Origin: Sphingomonas caseinilytica
Lineage (GTDB): Bacteria > Pseudomonadota > Alphaproteobacteria > Sphingomonadales > Sphingomonadaceae
DNA: 64,000 bases
Direction: 5' to 3'
Assembly (NCBI RefSeq): GCF_023516455.1
Contig: NZ_JAMGBA010000002.1
Coordinates: 892,501 to 956,500 of the forward strand
Under the pieces are notes generated by a model that was given only the letters and a program-made list of their open reading frames with translations, ran no database searches and was not told the DNA's origin. Shown one piece after another: positions 25,884 to 34,889 of this stretch (position 1 is the first letter of the stretch; each line of letters opens with the position of its first letter). A program made the translations under genes and the position numbers.

Positions 25884-25898
25884 TGCGAACCATTCGCA
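25884..25898 (-). promoter_or_regulatory. Fur-type box upstream of bfd
   Basis: On the minus strand TGCGAATGGTTCGCA: 7-base arms around one base with one mismatch. It is followed by GCATTAT, a likely -10 element, exactly as at the bfr box. The site is 21 bases before the bfd ATG. Confidence 0.65.
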
Positions 25899-25917
25899 AG
25901 AGTAAATTGGAATCCGA

Positions 25918-26370
25918 TCAGGCGATCAATCGGCCCCGCAAATTCTTCGCGGTGATAAGCGCGATCGGGATACCCACCAGCGCAATATGCGCGAACAGCT
26001 GGGAGACGATCGCGCGTGTCTGCGGAGGCAATGGCGAGTCAAAGCGGATCGGCACGACGATCCAGTTCATCACGACATAGGTAATCAGCCCATAGGCAAC
26101 GCCCGCGTGAATGGGCTTGGCAATCACTGCAGGCCAATTGCGCGCCGCAATCACAAAACAGGCCGCCATGATCGCCATCAGGACGAAATGGACGACGAGG
26201 CCGAGTATGGATCCGGTCGCTCCCCATTCGGTCGCTCCGGGGAAGGGGCCCGATGCCACCGTGCGCAGCATTGATGCCGGCCCGCGGCCAAAGATCGAAC
26301 TCATCAGAGCCGCGTAGAGAATATCCAGTGCGCCCGCGACCAATGTCGCCATGGCGATCGTTCGACCCAT
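25918..26370 (-). CDS. four-helix membrane protein, unknown function
   Basis: 150 residues. Four hydrophobic helices: MATLVAGALDILYAALM, ILGLVVHFVLMAIMAACFVI, AGVAYGLITYVVMNWIVVPI and FAHIALVGIPIALIT. The overall look is of a small uncharacterised inner-membrane family found in proteobacteria; I cannot name it with confidence. GGGGAGG precedes the ATG. An inverted repeat at 26431-26472 lies in its upstream region. Confidence 0.72.
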   Translation of the reverse strand: MGRTIAMATLVAGALDILYAALMSSIFGRGPASMLRTVASGPFPGATEWGATGSILGLVVHFVLMAIMAACFVIAARNWPAVIAKPIHAGVAYGLITYVVMNWIVVPIRFDSPLPPQTRAIVSQLFAHIALVGIPIALITAKNLRGRLIA

Positions 26371-26430
26371 TCTTGCCTCCCCTTGTATCGGACTGGAAGG
26401 CTGCCTTGGGTCGGGCCGAAGTCAAGTTGG

Positions 26431-26472
26431 CGCTCGTTGAACGTTGCCGCTGCGTCGCTCAACGTTCGAGCG
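26431..26472. repeat. inverted repeat upstream of the four-helix membrane protein
   Basis: GAACGTTG (26439-26446) and CAACGTTC (26460-26467) are perfect inverted arms with a 13-base gap, flanked by CGCTC and GAGCG. It lies between the DUF3052 stop and the membrane protein start, with no T run; an operator or a transcript-end hairpin. Confidence 0.5.
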
Positions 26473-26496
26473 GGACGCTAGATCGGCCATTGGCTG

Positions 26497-26907
26497 TCAG
26501 CGATGCTCCTTGCGGATCACCAGCTTCAGCCCGGACCAGATCTCATCCACTGCGCAAACCTTCACGTCGACCAGTTGAAGCGGCAAGGCGACTTCCCGAA
26601 TGACGTCTTCGGTAATGTCCGTCGGCACTTTCGACGCCTTCTTTGGCCAACTGACCCAGATCATCCCGGCGGGGTCGAGAAGCGGAAGAAGCATGCGCAG
26701 TTCGCAATCAAGCACGGCGCAGCTTGTCACAAATATATGGGCAAATTCGATCGGCGGTTCTGGAAGGCTCAGCCGCTGCAACGATGGCGCATCGCGGTCG
26801 ATCGCCGCGCGGACGGCGTCCGGCACGTCCTGGAACCAGGCGCGCATACCGGGCTTCAGGCCGAGCTTCTGGGCTAGCGGCCTGGCTGAATAGCCCGCCG
26901 CCGCCAT
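26497..26907 (-). CDS. DUF3052-family protein
   Basis: 136 residues. The start AAAGYSARPLAQKLGLKPGM matches the GYSxxPLxxKLGxKxG signature of DUF3052, a small cytoplasmic alpha/beta family of unknown role; the WVSWPKKASKV segment is also typical. It starts three bases after the purL stop and so is probably in one transcript with purL, though a direct link to purine synthesis is not established. Confidence 0.85.
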   Translation of the reverse strand: MAAAGYSARPLAQKLGLKPGMRAWFQDVPDAVRAAIDRDAPSLQRLSLPEPPIEFAHIFVTSCAVLDCELRMLLPLLDPAGMIWVSWPKKASKVPTDITEDVIREVALPLQLVDVKVCAVDEIWSGLKLVIRKEHR

Positions 26908-26910
26908 GGC

Positions 26911-29190
26911 TCAGAGTTCGCCCGACATCAGTGCGGGGAAGAAGCCCTCATGCGCCGCACGCAGGTCGGTGAGGCTGACTTCGCCATCGGTCGCCGCTTC
27001 CTTTGTCCCGATGTAGATCGTCTCGCCGCCGGTCCAGCCGACGAAGCAGCAACCGATGCCGTGCTCCGCCGCCAGCTTTTCGACGATGTCGCGGTCGAGC
27101 GGCTCGGTGACGATGTAGCGCCCCTGGGTTTCGCCAAACAGCGACCAATCGTGGCGGATGACCTCGCGGTCGACATACTCTTCGAAGCTTCGGATCATCA
27201 GCCGCGCGCCGATATTACCGGTGAGCGCCATTTCCGCGACGGCAACGGCGATGCCGCCGTCGGAAACGTCGTGGACGGCGGTGACATATTCTTCTTCGAT
27301 CAGCTTTCGCACGAATTCGCCATTGGCGCGCTCGCGGGCCAGGTCGACCTTGGGCGGTTGTCCGTCGCGCGATCCGCGGCAGACGTTCAGCCACAGGGAC
27401 TGGCCAATCTCGGTGTCCATGTCGGGATCCGCGCCGATCAGCAGGATCTTCTGCGCTTCTGCCTTGAATGCGATCGTCGCCGACTTCTGCCAGTCATCGA
27501 GCAGGCCGACGCCACCGATTGCCGGCGTTGGGAGGATGGCGCTGCCGCCACCGGTCGCCTTGCTTTCGTTGTAGAGGCTGACATTGCCCGACACGATCGG
27601 GAAGTCGAGCGCGCGGCACGCTTCGCCCATGCCTTCCAGGCAACCGACAAACTGGGCCATGATTTCCGGCCGCTGGGGATTCCCAAAGTTCAGGCAGTTG
27701 GTCACGGCGAGCGGCGTTGCGCCCACCGAAGAGAGGTTGCGATAGGCCTCGGCAATCGCTTGCTTCCCGCCCTCATAGGGGTCGGCATAGCAGTAGCGAG
27801 GCGTGCAATCGGTCGTGACGGCGAGGGCCTTGTCGGTCCCATGCACGCGGACCACAGCTGAGTCGCCGCCGGGCCGTTGCACGGTATCCGCCCCGACCTG
27901 GCTGTCATATTGCTCCCAGATCCAGCGGCGCGAGGCGAGGTTGGGCGATCCCATCAGTGTCAGCAGGTCCGCGGCACAGTCGCTGCTCTTGGGGATGTTG
28001 CCCAGCGGACCGACCTTCGCCCAGGCCTTGTAATCGTTGCGGGACAGATAGGGCCGCTCATATTCGGGAGCCTCGTCGGCCAGCGGGCCAAGCGGGATGT
28101 CGCAAACCGTCTCGCCGTTCCAATCAAGGACCATGTGGCCGGTATCGGTCACTTCGCCGATCACCGCGAAATCGAGTTCCCATTTGCGGAAGATCGCTTC
28201 TGCCTCGCCCTCGCGGCCGGGCTTCAGCACCATCAACATGCGCTCCTGGCTTTCGCTGAGCATCATCTCATAGGGCGTCATGCCTTCTTCGCGGCACGGC
28301 ACCTTGTTCATGTCGAGCCGAATGCCCGCTCCGCCCTTCGAAGCCATTTCAACCGAGGAGCTGGTGAGGCCTGCGGCGCCCATATCCTGGATGGCAACGA
28401 TCGCGTCGGTCGCCATCAATTCGAGGCAGGCTTCGATCAGCAGCTTCTCGGTGAAGGGATCGCCGACTTGCACCGTTGGGCGCTTCTCGTCGCTGTTCTC
28501 ATCGAAATCGGCGGATGCCATGGTCGCGCCGTGGATGCCGTCGCGCCCCGTCTTGGAGCCGACATAGACGATCGGATTGCCCAGCCCGGTCGCGGCCGAA
28601 TAGAAGATCTTGTCGGTATGCGCGACGCCGACGGTCATCGCATTGACCAGGATGTTGCCGTCATAGGCGGGGTCGAAATTGACCTCGCCGCCGACGGTCG
28701 GAACGCCGACGCAATTGCCGTAGCCGCCGATCCCGCTGACCACGCCGGCGATCAGGTGGCGCATCTTGGGATGGTCGGGCCGCCCGAAACGCAGCGCGTT
28801 CATATTGGCGACTGGCCGCGCCCCCATGGTGAACACGTCGCGGAGGATTCCTCCAACGCCGGTCGCCGCGCCCTGATAGGGTTCGATGTAGCTCGGGTGG
28901 TTGTGGCTCTCCATCTTGAAGATGGCGGCCTGCCCGTCGCCGATGTCAATCACACCGGCATTTTCGCCGGGACCCTGGATGACCCAGGGCGCCTTGGTCG
29001 GCAGCTTCTTCAGATGGAAGCGCGACGATTTATAGGAACAATGCTCCGACCACATGACCGAGAAGATTCCGAGCTCGACCAGGTTGGGCTCGCGGCCCAG
29101 CGCGTGGAGAACGCGGTCATATTCTTCCGGGCTGAGGCCATGTTCGGCGACGATCTCGGGGGTGATGCGGGGGGCGTCCAAAACGGTCAT
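26911..29190 (-). CDS. purL: phosphoribosylformylglycinamidine synthase subunit PurL
   Basis: 759 residues, the small (three-subunit) form used with PurS and PurQ. It makes FGAM from FGAR with ATP and ammonia. Motifs: [12 protein letters not shown] near 50-60, the ATP/metal segment [22 protein letters not shown] near 92-112 (seen in two parts), [17 protein letters not shown], and the C-terminal [17 protein letters not shown]. No purS or purQ is in the window, so the complex genes are dispersed or lie elsewhere. Confidence 0.97.
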   Translation of the reverse strand: MTVLDAPRITPEIVAEHGLSPEEYDRVLHALGREPNLVELGIFSVMWSEHCSYKSSRFHLKKLPTKAPWVIQGPGENAGVIDIGDGQAAIFKMESHNHPSYIEPYQGAATGVGGILRDVFTMGARPVANMNALRFGRPDHPKMRHLIAGVVSGIGGYGNCVGVPTVGGEVNFDPAYDGNILVNAMTVGVAHTDKIFYSAATGLGNPIVYVGSKTGRDGIHGATMASADFDENSDEKRPTVQVGDPFTEKLLIEACLELMATDAIVAIQDMGAAGLTSSSVEMASKGGAGIRLDMNKVPCREEGMTPYEMMLSESQERMLMVLKPGREGEAEAIFRKWELDFAVIGEVTDTGHMVLDWNGETVCDIPLGPLADEAPEYERPYLSRNDYKAWAKVGPLGNIPKSSDCAADLLTLMGSPNLASRRWIWEQYDSQVGADTVQRPGGDSAVVRVHGTDKALAVTTDCTPRYCYADPYEGGKQAIAEAYRNLSSVGATPLAVTNCLNFGNPQRPEIMAQFVGCLEGMGEACRALDFPIVSGNVSLYNESKATGGGSAILPTPAIGGVGLLDDWQKSATIAFKAEAQKILLIGADPDMDTEIGQSLWLNVCRGSRDGQPPKVDLARERANGEFVRKLIEEEYVTAVHDVSDGGIAVAVAEMALTGNIGARLMIRSFEEYVDREVIRHDWSLFGETQGRYIVTEPLDRDIVEKLAAEHGIGCCFVGWTGGETIYIGTKEAATDGEVSLTDLRAAHEGFFPALMSGEL

Positions 29191-29261
29191 GCGCGGCCCC
29201 TTAGCCTCGGCGAGCCGTTACGGCTAGCCGCGGAGACGCAAGTCGGAGAACTATGGCCAAA

Positions 29262-29290
29262 GAAAAAGCCCCCGGCATTGCCAGGGGCTT
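29262..29290 (-). terminator. terminator after the lipoprotein gene
   Basis: AAGCCCC (29266-29272) and GGGGCTT (29284-29290) pair around an 11-base loop; on the minus strand the stem is followed by a short T run. It separates the lipoprotein gene from purL. Confidence 0.75.
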
Positions 29291-29314
29291 CCCAAATCTA
29301 CCGAGCTGTAAGGC

Positions 29315-29710
29315 TTAGCCCTTACAGACCTGCGCGCCCTTGCCTGGGAGGGTAAGGTTCACAGTCGACGCGGTTGCACTGCCCTTCAAGACATAGCCGC
29401 CTTCGGCAGTGAGATCGGTGCTTGCGGGCTGGCCTTCAACGGCCTCTGCCGGCTTGACGTGCGTCTGCGTCCGGTCGGCGCCGTGGACGTAGGCACCCTT
29501 GTTTTCAGCAAGCCAATCAATCTGCACCAGGCTGTTGTCCTTGCAGCGATAGGTCTTGCTCGCCGCGATCGACGGCGGCAGCTCGACCGGCGCCGCATTT
29601 GCCAGTTCGTGAGCCATCGGATCCGGCTGCTCGCCACCAGTGATGGTTTCAGGTTTGCAAGCGGCCAGAGCCAGCAAGCCAACGGCGATGAGTGAAAGAT
29701 TGCGAATCAT
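29315..29710 (-). CDS. lipoprotein, possibly MliC-like
   Basis: 131 residues. Signal peptide with a lipobox LAAC (Cys18). The mature part has TYRCKDNSLVQIDWL near residue 53-67 and ends with LPGKGAQVCKG: two Cys that may pair across a small beta barrel. This order recalls MliC, the membrane-bound inhibitor of C-type lysozyme, but the resemblance is weak, so function is not assigned. It stands alone with its own terminator and is divergent from the next gene. Confidence 0.75.
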   Translation of the reverse strand: MIRNLSLIAVGLLALAACKPETITGGEQPDPMAHELANAAPVELPPSIAASKTYRCKDNSLVQIDWLAENKGAYVHGADRTQTHVKPAEAVEGQPASTDLTAEGGYVLKGSATASTVNLTLPGKGAQVCKG

Positions 29711-29807
29711 GGATTCGCCTTTGTCAATGAAATGCCTCCGCGTAAAGCACCTGATCGACGAGCGTCACTTCGTTGCAATGAAACGTCCGGGCGCATAGTG
29801 TGTCGCA

Positions 29808-30059
29808 ATGAACCGCGCCCAAGGCGAAGAGCGGATGCAGCGCATCCGCATCGGACTGACCGGCCTGGCCTTCGTTTTCCTGCTCGTTTTACTCGGCACG
29901 GCGATCAGCCGATCCAGCGAGGACAGCGTTGTCTCGCCTGCCCAGAATGAGCTGGCTGCCGACAAGGAGCCGAACGAACCGTTGGCCGAGATCGGCGCAG
30001 CTCCAGGCGCCACGCTGGAAAATGAAACCAGCGAGGGCGCTGCCAGCAACAAGCAATGA
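29808..30059 (+). CDS. small single-helix membrane protein
   Basis: 83 residues. One helix (LTGLAFVFLLVLLGTAI, about 17-33) is followed by an acidic, Ala/Glu-rich outer tail. No family recognised. Its stop overlaps the ATG of the next gene by four bases (ATGA), so the two products probably work as a pair. Both lie just before the division cluster. Confidence 0.68.
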   Translation: MNRAQGEERMQRIRIGLTGLAFVFLLVLLGTAISRSSEDSVVSPAQNELAADKEPNEPLAEIGAAPGATLENETSEGAASNKQ

Positions 30060-30736
30060 AGCGCTCGACGATCGCGATGCTGGGCGCGATTGCGTTCCTG
30101 GCGGCGATCGCCGCCTGGGCGGTCACCGGATCCAGCGATCGCCTGGGGCCACGACCGGAAGCGGAGCGGGCTCCACTGGCACTCATCACCAGCCTGCCGC
30201 TGCTATTCGGGGAAGAGTTCGGGTTGGACAATGGCGGATCGCCGGCACTGACCCGGCTTGAGCAACGCTATAATATCTTGCCGGTCGGGGTGGCGGATCA
30301 AAAAAGCCTGCAAGGGAAGAGCCTTTTGTTGATGGCACACCCGCGCGCGCAGCCTGCAGACGTCCTGGTTCAGCTCGACCAATGGGTGCAAGGTGGCGGG
30401 AAGCTTCTGTTGCTTGCCGATCCCAAGCTCGACTGGCCAAGCAGCCGCCCGTTCGGTGACAAGCTCCGTCCGCAACCGGCGTTCGCCGATACCGGCTTGT
30501 TACAGCATTGGGGATTGAAGCTGAGCGGTCCGGAAGCCGACGGATCCGACACCAGAGGGCATCTCGCAAGCACTGGCAAATGCATCGTGGTGGGCGGAGG
30601 GATGATTGCTCGCTGCTCCATCGGTCGCGGCTGGGTAACAGTAATTGCGGACGCGGACTTCCTTAATGTCGACGACAGCGAAGCCGACAATCTGAGCTTG
30701 CTGGTCGGGGAACTGAACCGGCTCGAATCCCGCTAA
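30056..30736 (+). CDS. DUF4350-like membrane-anchored protein
   Basis: 226 residues. An N-terminal helix (about 6-24) anchors a periplasmic domain with LALITSLPLLFGE, KSLLLMAHPRAQPADVLVQL and GGKLLLLADPKLDW. This resembles the DUF4350/GldG-type substrate-like domain of ABC exporter accessory proteins. No ATPase gene is adjacent. Two Cys near 183 and 195 might pair. Coupled to the preceding small membrane protein; the role is not known. Confidence 0.65.
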   Translation: MKRSTIAMLGAIAFLAAIAAWAVTGSSDRLGPRPEAERAPLALITSLPLLFGEEFGLDNGGSPALTRLEQRYNILPVGVADQKSLQGKSLLLMAHPRAQPADVLVQLDQWVQGGGKLLLLADPKLDWPSSRPFGDKLRPQPAFADTGLLQHWGLKLSGPEADGSDTRGHLASTGKCIVVGGGMIARCSIGRGWVTVIADADFLNVDDSEADNLSLLVGELNRLESR

Positions 30737-30766
30737 GTCCACGAGTCATGGCCAATTCCAACAGAC

Positions 30767-30775
30767 TTATCCACA
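30767..30775 (+). promoter_or_regulatory. perfect DnaA box upstream of mraZ
   Basis: TTATCCACA, an exact match to the DnaA consensus, 250 bases before mraZ and 31 bases after the preceding stop. No companion boxes or AT-rich unwinding element are seen, so it is not an origin by itself. Confidence 0.65.
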
Positions 30776-30833
30776 GGGTTGGCCGACCAGAACAGGCGAA
30801 GAACAAATCCCTAACAGACCCTTAAAAAACCGT

Positions 30834-30889
30834 TGAAAATCCGCCACACGGCATGGAATCCCGCTGTATGGCATGAAAATCCATTGTAT
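30834..30889 (+). repeat. 20-base-phased direct repeats upstream of mraZ
   Basis: TGAAAATCC (30834), TGGAATCCC (30854) and TGAAAATCC (30874) are spaced exactly 20 bases apart. The 20-base units at 30850-30869 and 30870-30889 match at 15 positions. This spacing puts each copy on the same face of the helix, as for cooperative protein binding. Confidence 0.6.
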
Positions 30890-31024
30890 CCCGCACCTCG
30901 TTGAGTTACCAACATCAACTGTAGCGCGGGGCATTCCTGACTGAGTCGATGGGACGCAGGGCGCACGGGGAACCGTGCATCCTGCGAACGGGAAAGCTTG
31001 TGCCCGCGCCAAGGGGTGTAGGAC

Positions 31025-31510
31025 GTGGCACTAGAGCATCTGTTTCAAGGCAGTGCTTTGAACGCGGTAGACGCGAAGGGTCGCGTTTCCGTGCCCGCTT
31101 TCCTTCGCTCCGTGATCGAGCGCCGCGGCGATGCCCGCACCATCGTGCTCGCCAAACATGACGCCTTCACCTGCCTCAGTGCCTACGACCCCGCCTACGC
31201 CGCGCTGAAGCATCAGAAGCTTGAGCGACTGCTGGAGAAGCAGGAAACAGATCCCAGCGCCGAGCTCGACTATGCCCGCCGCACAATGATGGCCTTCGGC
31301 GCTACCGAGGAGGTCCCCTACGACAGTTCAGGCCGCGTCATCTTGCCCCCGATGATGCGCCGGAAGGGCCAGGTCGACGACCTGGCCCTGTTCATCGGTG
31401 TTGGCGAGACGTTCCAGATCTGGAACCCGAAACTGTTCCTCGCCGACCCCAATGTGCCCGAAGACATGAAGGATATCGCCCGCTTCCGTCTCGAGGAGCG
31501 CGGCCAGTGA
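31025..31510 (+). CDS. mraZ: division/cell-wall cluster regulator MraZ
   Basis: 161 residues with two SpoVT-AbrB-like domains: [20 protein letters not shown] in the first and [17 protein letters not shown] in the second. MraZ forms a ring and binds direct repeats in its own promoter to repress the dcw cluster. The start is a GTG with a weak ribosome binding site. Its stop overlaps the rsmH GTG (GTGA), so it opens the cluster. The 288 bases upstream carry phased repeats and a DnaA box. Confidence 0.94.
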   Translation: MALEHLFQGSALNAVDAKGRVSVPAFLRSVIERRGDARTIVLAKHDAFTCLSAYDPAYAALKHQKLERLLEKQETDPSAELDYARRTMMAFGATEEVPYDSSGRVILPPMMRRKGQVDDLALFIGVGETFQIWNPKLFLADPNVPEDMKDIARFRLEERGQ

Positions 31511-32475
31511 CCGACAAGGCTCCACATTTACCCGTCCTGATCGAAGAGGTCGTTGCGGGTCTCGCCGTCGTCCCCGGCGAGACCCTTGTCGACGGCACGT
31601 TCGGTGCTGGCGGATACACGCGTGCCTTGCTGGGGGTGGGAGCGGGACGAGTGATCGGCTTTGACCGCGATCCCGACGCGATCGCCAGTGGTCCGTCACT
31701 CGTCCCAGATCCCCGCCTTACACTGATCAACGAACGCTTCAGCCAGATGGACCGGGTGCTCGCCGAGCGCGGCCTGCTTCCGGTCGATGGTATCGCGCTC
31801 GATATCGGTGTGTCGTCGATGCAGCTCGACCAGGCCGATCGCGGCTTTTCCTTCATGAACGATGGTCCGCTCGACATGCGCATGAGCCAGTCGGGCCAGA
31901 CCGCAGCTGAATTCCTCAACCATGCCGATGAGGGCGAGATTGCCCGCGTCCTCAAGGAATATGGGGAGGAGCCGCGCGCCCGCGCGGTTGCCCGCGCCAT
32001 CGTCGCTGCGCGGCCGTTGACCCGAACGGCCGAGCTCGCGGCGGTGGTGCGGAGGGCTCTTGGGTTCCGCCAGGGTCAGAAGAGCGACCCGGCGACCCGC
32101 ACCTTCCAGGCGATCCGAATCCATTTAAACGCCGAACTCGACGAACTTGAGCAGGGCCTGAGGGCCGCCGAACGCTCGCTTCGTCCTGGCGGGCGTCTGG
32201 CCGTCGTCACCTTCCACAGTCTTGAGGATCGCATCGTCAAGCGCTTCCTCAAGACCCGCAGCGGGGATGTTCCTTCCGGATCGCGCCATCGTCCGATGGT
32301 CGCCAAGGGGCCCGCCCCGACATTCGAACAAGTTGCCAAGCCGGTCTCACCGTCTGAGGCCGAGCTGGCCCGTAACCCGCGCGCGCGCTCGGCTCGTTTG
32401 CGAACTGCGGTCAGGACCGATGCGCCCGCGTGGGACCAGGAAAAGGCAGTCTCTGCCGGGAGGGCAGTACAATGA
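31507..32475 (+). CDS. rsmH: 16S rRNA (cytosine1402-N4)-methyltransferase RsmH
   Basis: 322 residues. Methylates C1402 in the decoding centre using SAM. Motifs: [13 protein letters not shown] at the start, the SAM site [14 protein letters not shown], the [10 protein letters not shown] segment, [14 protein letters not shown], and [15 protein letters not shown] with [12 protein letters not shown] near the end. GTG start overlapping the mraZ stop; its own stop overlaps ftsL (ATGA). Often called mraW. Confidence 0.96.
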   Translation: MTDKAPHLPVLIEEVVAGLAVVPGETLVDGTFGAGGYTRALLGVGAGRVIGFDRDPDAIASGPSLVPDPRLTLINERFSQMDRVLAERGLLPVDGIALDIGVSSMQLDQADRGFSFMNDGPLDMRMSQSGQTAAEFLNHADEGEIARVLKEYGEEPRARAVARAIVAARPLTRTAELAAVVRRALGFRQGQKSDPATRTFQAIRIHLNAELDELEQGLRAAERSLRPGGRLAVVTFHSLEDRIVKRFLKTRSGDVPSGSRHRPMVAKGPAPTFEQVAKPVSPSEAELARNPRARSARLRTAVRTDAPAWDQEKAVSAGRAVQ

Positions 32476-33179
32476 GCGCGCGCGGATTCGGTTCGGTCAT
32501 TTGGGCCGGAGCAGTCGCTGGCGCCGCGCTCGGCTTTTATCTGGTCTCGTTGAACGTTGCCTCGGAGCGCGCCGAGCTGGAGCAGGTCGAGACAAAGATC
32601 GCCCTCGCCCAGCGCGACATCCGGCTGCTGCAGACCGAAATCGGTACGCGTGGTCGGCTGGCGCAGCTTGAGCGCTGGAACGTCAAATTCATCCGCCTGT
32701 CGGCGCCGACCGCCGACCAGTTCGTCGAAGGCGGCTTCCAGCTGGCGACGATGGTCACGCCGCATAAGAAGCCGGCGATCGAAGCGCCGGTCGTGCTCGC
32801 CTCTGCTCCTGTTGAGCAGGCCATTTCGAGTCGCCCGAAGCTGACTGGCGATGCCGATGGCCCAGCGGTCCCGGCGACTGCACCCAAGTCGGCAAGCGAC
32901 ATGATGTACGTTGCGAGCTACGGCGTCTCGAGCAAGGCGATTACCAGGCCGTCCTCAGTCAAGCCGCAACCCATCAAACCGACCGCGACCGCACCGGCCA
33001 ATACTGTTGCCGACAAGCCGCAAAAACCCGCCGCTGCGACGAAGCCAGCCAAAACCGCGACGGCTGATCCGCTCGCGCCCTTGCCAACCGCCAAGCCCAA
33101 GGCCAAAGGCGGCGCGCCCACGGCATCCGCCGGGGCGGCAACCCCGAAACGCACTCACAAGGACAGCGATTCCGACTGA
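32472..33179 (+). CDS. ftsL: cell division protein FtsL with an extended C-terminal tail
   Basis: 235 residues, about twice the usual length. A membrane helix (about 8-27, [19 protein letters not shown]) is followed by a coiled coil ([20 protein letters not shown] and [17 protein letters not shown]). After about residue 95 comes a low-complexity tail rich in Ala, Pro, Lys and Thr. The call rests on position between rsmH and ftsI and on this topology, as FtsL sequence is poorly conserved. The ATG is in a four-base overlap with rsmH, and the TGATG with ftsI. Confidence 0.85.
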   Translation: MSARGFGSVIWAGAVAGAALGFYLVSLNVASERAELEQVETKIALAQRDIRLLQTEIGTRGRLAQLERWNVKFIRLSAPTADQFVEGGFQLATMVTPHKKPAIEAPVVLASAPVEQAISSRPKLTGDADGPAVPATAPKSASDMMYVASYGVSSKAITRPSSVKPQPIKPTATAPANTVADKPQKPAAATKPAKTATADPLAPLPTAKPKAKGGAPTASAGAATPKRTHKDSDSD

Positions 33180-34885
33180 TGAACGCCCCGACGCCCGCTC
33201 TCGTCGCACGGCCCGAGCGGCTCCGTCTGGTCGGACAGCGGCGGCAGATACTGGCGCTGATGCACCAGCGGCTGATGTTTGGCATGCTCCTCTTCGCCGG
33301 CATCATCGCGATTATTTGCCTTCGGCTCATCTGGCTCGCGGCCTTCGGCGACCATGCCGGGCGGAAGGGCGGGGCACTCGACCTTACTCCTGAGCGCGGC
33401 GACATCGTCGACCGTGAAGGCCATGCGCTGGCGCGGACGATCGACGCCTGGATCATCGGTCTCCAGCCCGCGAAGGTGATCGGCAACAAGCTCGACCTGG
33501 CGCGCAAGCTGGCCCAGCTCATGCCGGAGAAGGATGAGGCACAGTATCTGGCGATGCTGCGCTCAGGTCGCAGCTTCTATTACCTTCGCCGCCGGGCGAG
33601 CCCCAGTTTGGTTGCCGCGATCAACTCGCTCGGCGAGCCGGGCCTGGCCCTGCAGCGGGAGCCCGACCGGCTCTATCCGCAGCTTAGCCTCGCCGCCCAC
33701 GTCGTCGGCTACACCGACATCGACGGCAAGGGTAATGCGGGCATCGAACGCGCCTTCGATGAACAGCTCCGCGATCCCGCACGGCGCGGACAACCGATCG
33801 TCACCAGCGTATCGAGCCGCGTGCAGCAGGCGCTGGAGCATGAACTCGACGCGGCCAAGACCCATTTTTCCGCGATCGGCGCGGCCGGCGTCATCATGAA
33901 CATACATACTGGCGAAATCCTGGCGATGACGTCGTTGCCGCAGCTCAATCCGAACGCGGCGGGGCAGGGCACGCCGGAAGCCCGCTTCAATCGCGCTACG
34001 CTTGGCGTTTACGAGCTTGGCTCGACCTTCAAGCCGTTCACTGTGGCAATGGCCATGGACGCCGGTGTCGTGAAGTCGTTCGGCCAGATGTATCCTTGTC
34101 CAAAGTCGCTTCGCGTCGGCAATCGGTCGATCAGCGATACCCATCCATTCGGTCGCGCCTGTTCCGTTGCCGAAATCATGAAGGAAAGCTCGAACATCGG
34201 CACGGCGCAGATCGCCGACCAGCTTGGCCCGACGCGGCAAAAGGAATTTCTTCGCAAGATGGGGTTCCTCGATAAGGTTGAGATCGAGCTCAAGGAGCGC
34301 GGCCGGACTCTGACCCCGGGCAACCAGTGGAACCAGGTTGAAACGATGACCGTCGGTTACGGTCACGGCATTGCGGTCACTCCGCTGCACCTGGCGACCG
34401 GATATGCGACGCTGTTCAACGGCGGCATCTATCGCCCGGCGACCTTGCTCAAGGTCGACAAGAACCACGCTCCGGGCAAGGGCCACCGCGTGTTCACGGA
34501 AGAAACCAGCTACAAGATGCGCTCGCTGCTGCGCCTCGTTGTCACGGAAGGCACCGGCAAGAAGGCCGACGCGCCGGGCTACCGTGTCGGCGGCAAGACC
34601 GGCACCGCCAACAAGCCGGTCGCCGGCGGATATTCGAATACAAGGGTTGTAACCAGCTTCGCCGGTGTGTTCCCAATGGACGAGCCGCGCTATGTCATGG
34701 TGGTGATGCTGGACGAACCCCAACCGACCAAGGAAACCTACGGCTTCCGAACCGCCGGTTGGAACGCCGCACCGATCTTCAGCAAGACGGTTAGCCGGAT
34801 CGCGCCGATGCTTGGCGTGCGCCCCGACAAGAATCGCGAGCCCAACATGGCCGAGGTGCTGCCCTTCGTTCACGAGGACAAGTAA
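33179..34885 (+). CDS. ftsI: septal peptidoglycan transpeptidase FtsI (PBP3)
   Basis: 568 residues. One membrane helix (about 37-58), a dimerisation domain with GDIVDREGHALART, and the transpeptidase domain with the catalytic motifs GSTFKPF (serine of SxxK), ESSNIG (SxN) and GGKTGTANK (KTG). It crosslinks septal wall with FtsW. The start overlaps the ftsL stop. All active-site residues are intact. Confidence 0.97.
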   Translation: MNAPTPALVARPERLRLVGQRRQILALMHQRLMFGMLLFAGIIAIICLRLIWLAAFGDHAGRKGGALDLTPERGDIVDREGHALARTIDAWIIGLQPAKVIGNKLDLARKLAQLMPEKDEAQYLAMLRSGRSFYYLRRRASPSLVAAINSLGEPGLALQREPDRLYPQLSLAAHVVGYTDIDGKGNAGIERAFDEQLRDPARRGQPIVTSVSSRVQQALEHELDAAKTHFSAIGAAGVIMNIHTGEILAMTSLPQLNPNAAGQGTPEARFNRATLGVYELGSTFKPFTVAMAMDAGVVKSFGQMYPCPKSLRVGNRSISDTHPFGRACSVAEIMKESSNIGTAQIADQLGPTRQKEFLRKMGFLDKVEIELKERGRTLTPGNQWNQVETMTVGYGHGIAVTPLHLATGYATLFNGGIYRPATLLKVDKNHAPGKGHRVFTEETSYKMRSLLRLVVTEGTGKKADAPGYRVGGKTGTANKPVAGGYSNTRVVTSFAGVFPMDEPRYVMVVMLDEPQPTKETYGFRTAGWNAAPIFSKTVSRIAPMLGVRPDKNREPNMAEVLPFVHEDK

Positions 34886-34889
34886 GGGC

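Noticed and set aside
27877-29355. 492-codon open frame antisense to purL
   Set aside because: purL is certain by motifs; the antisense frame has no ribosome site or recognisable domain.
30767-30775. DnaA box considered as part of a replication origin
   Set aside because: Single box, no AT-rich unwinding region and no dnaA, parAB or related origin genes nearby.
30951-30970. GGG triplets at 8-base period just before mraZ, considered as an MraZ box
   Set aside because: Known MraZ sites have TGGG repeats at about 10-base period; an 8-base period does not keep helical phase and may be chance in GC-rich DNA.
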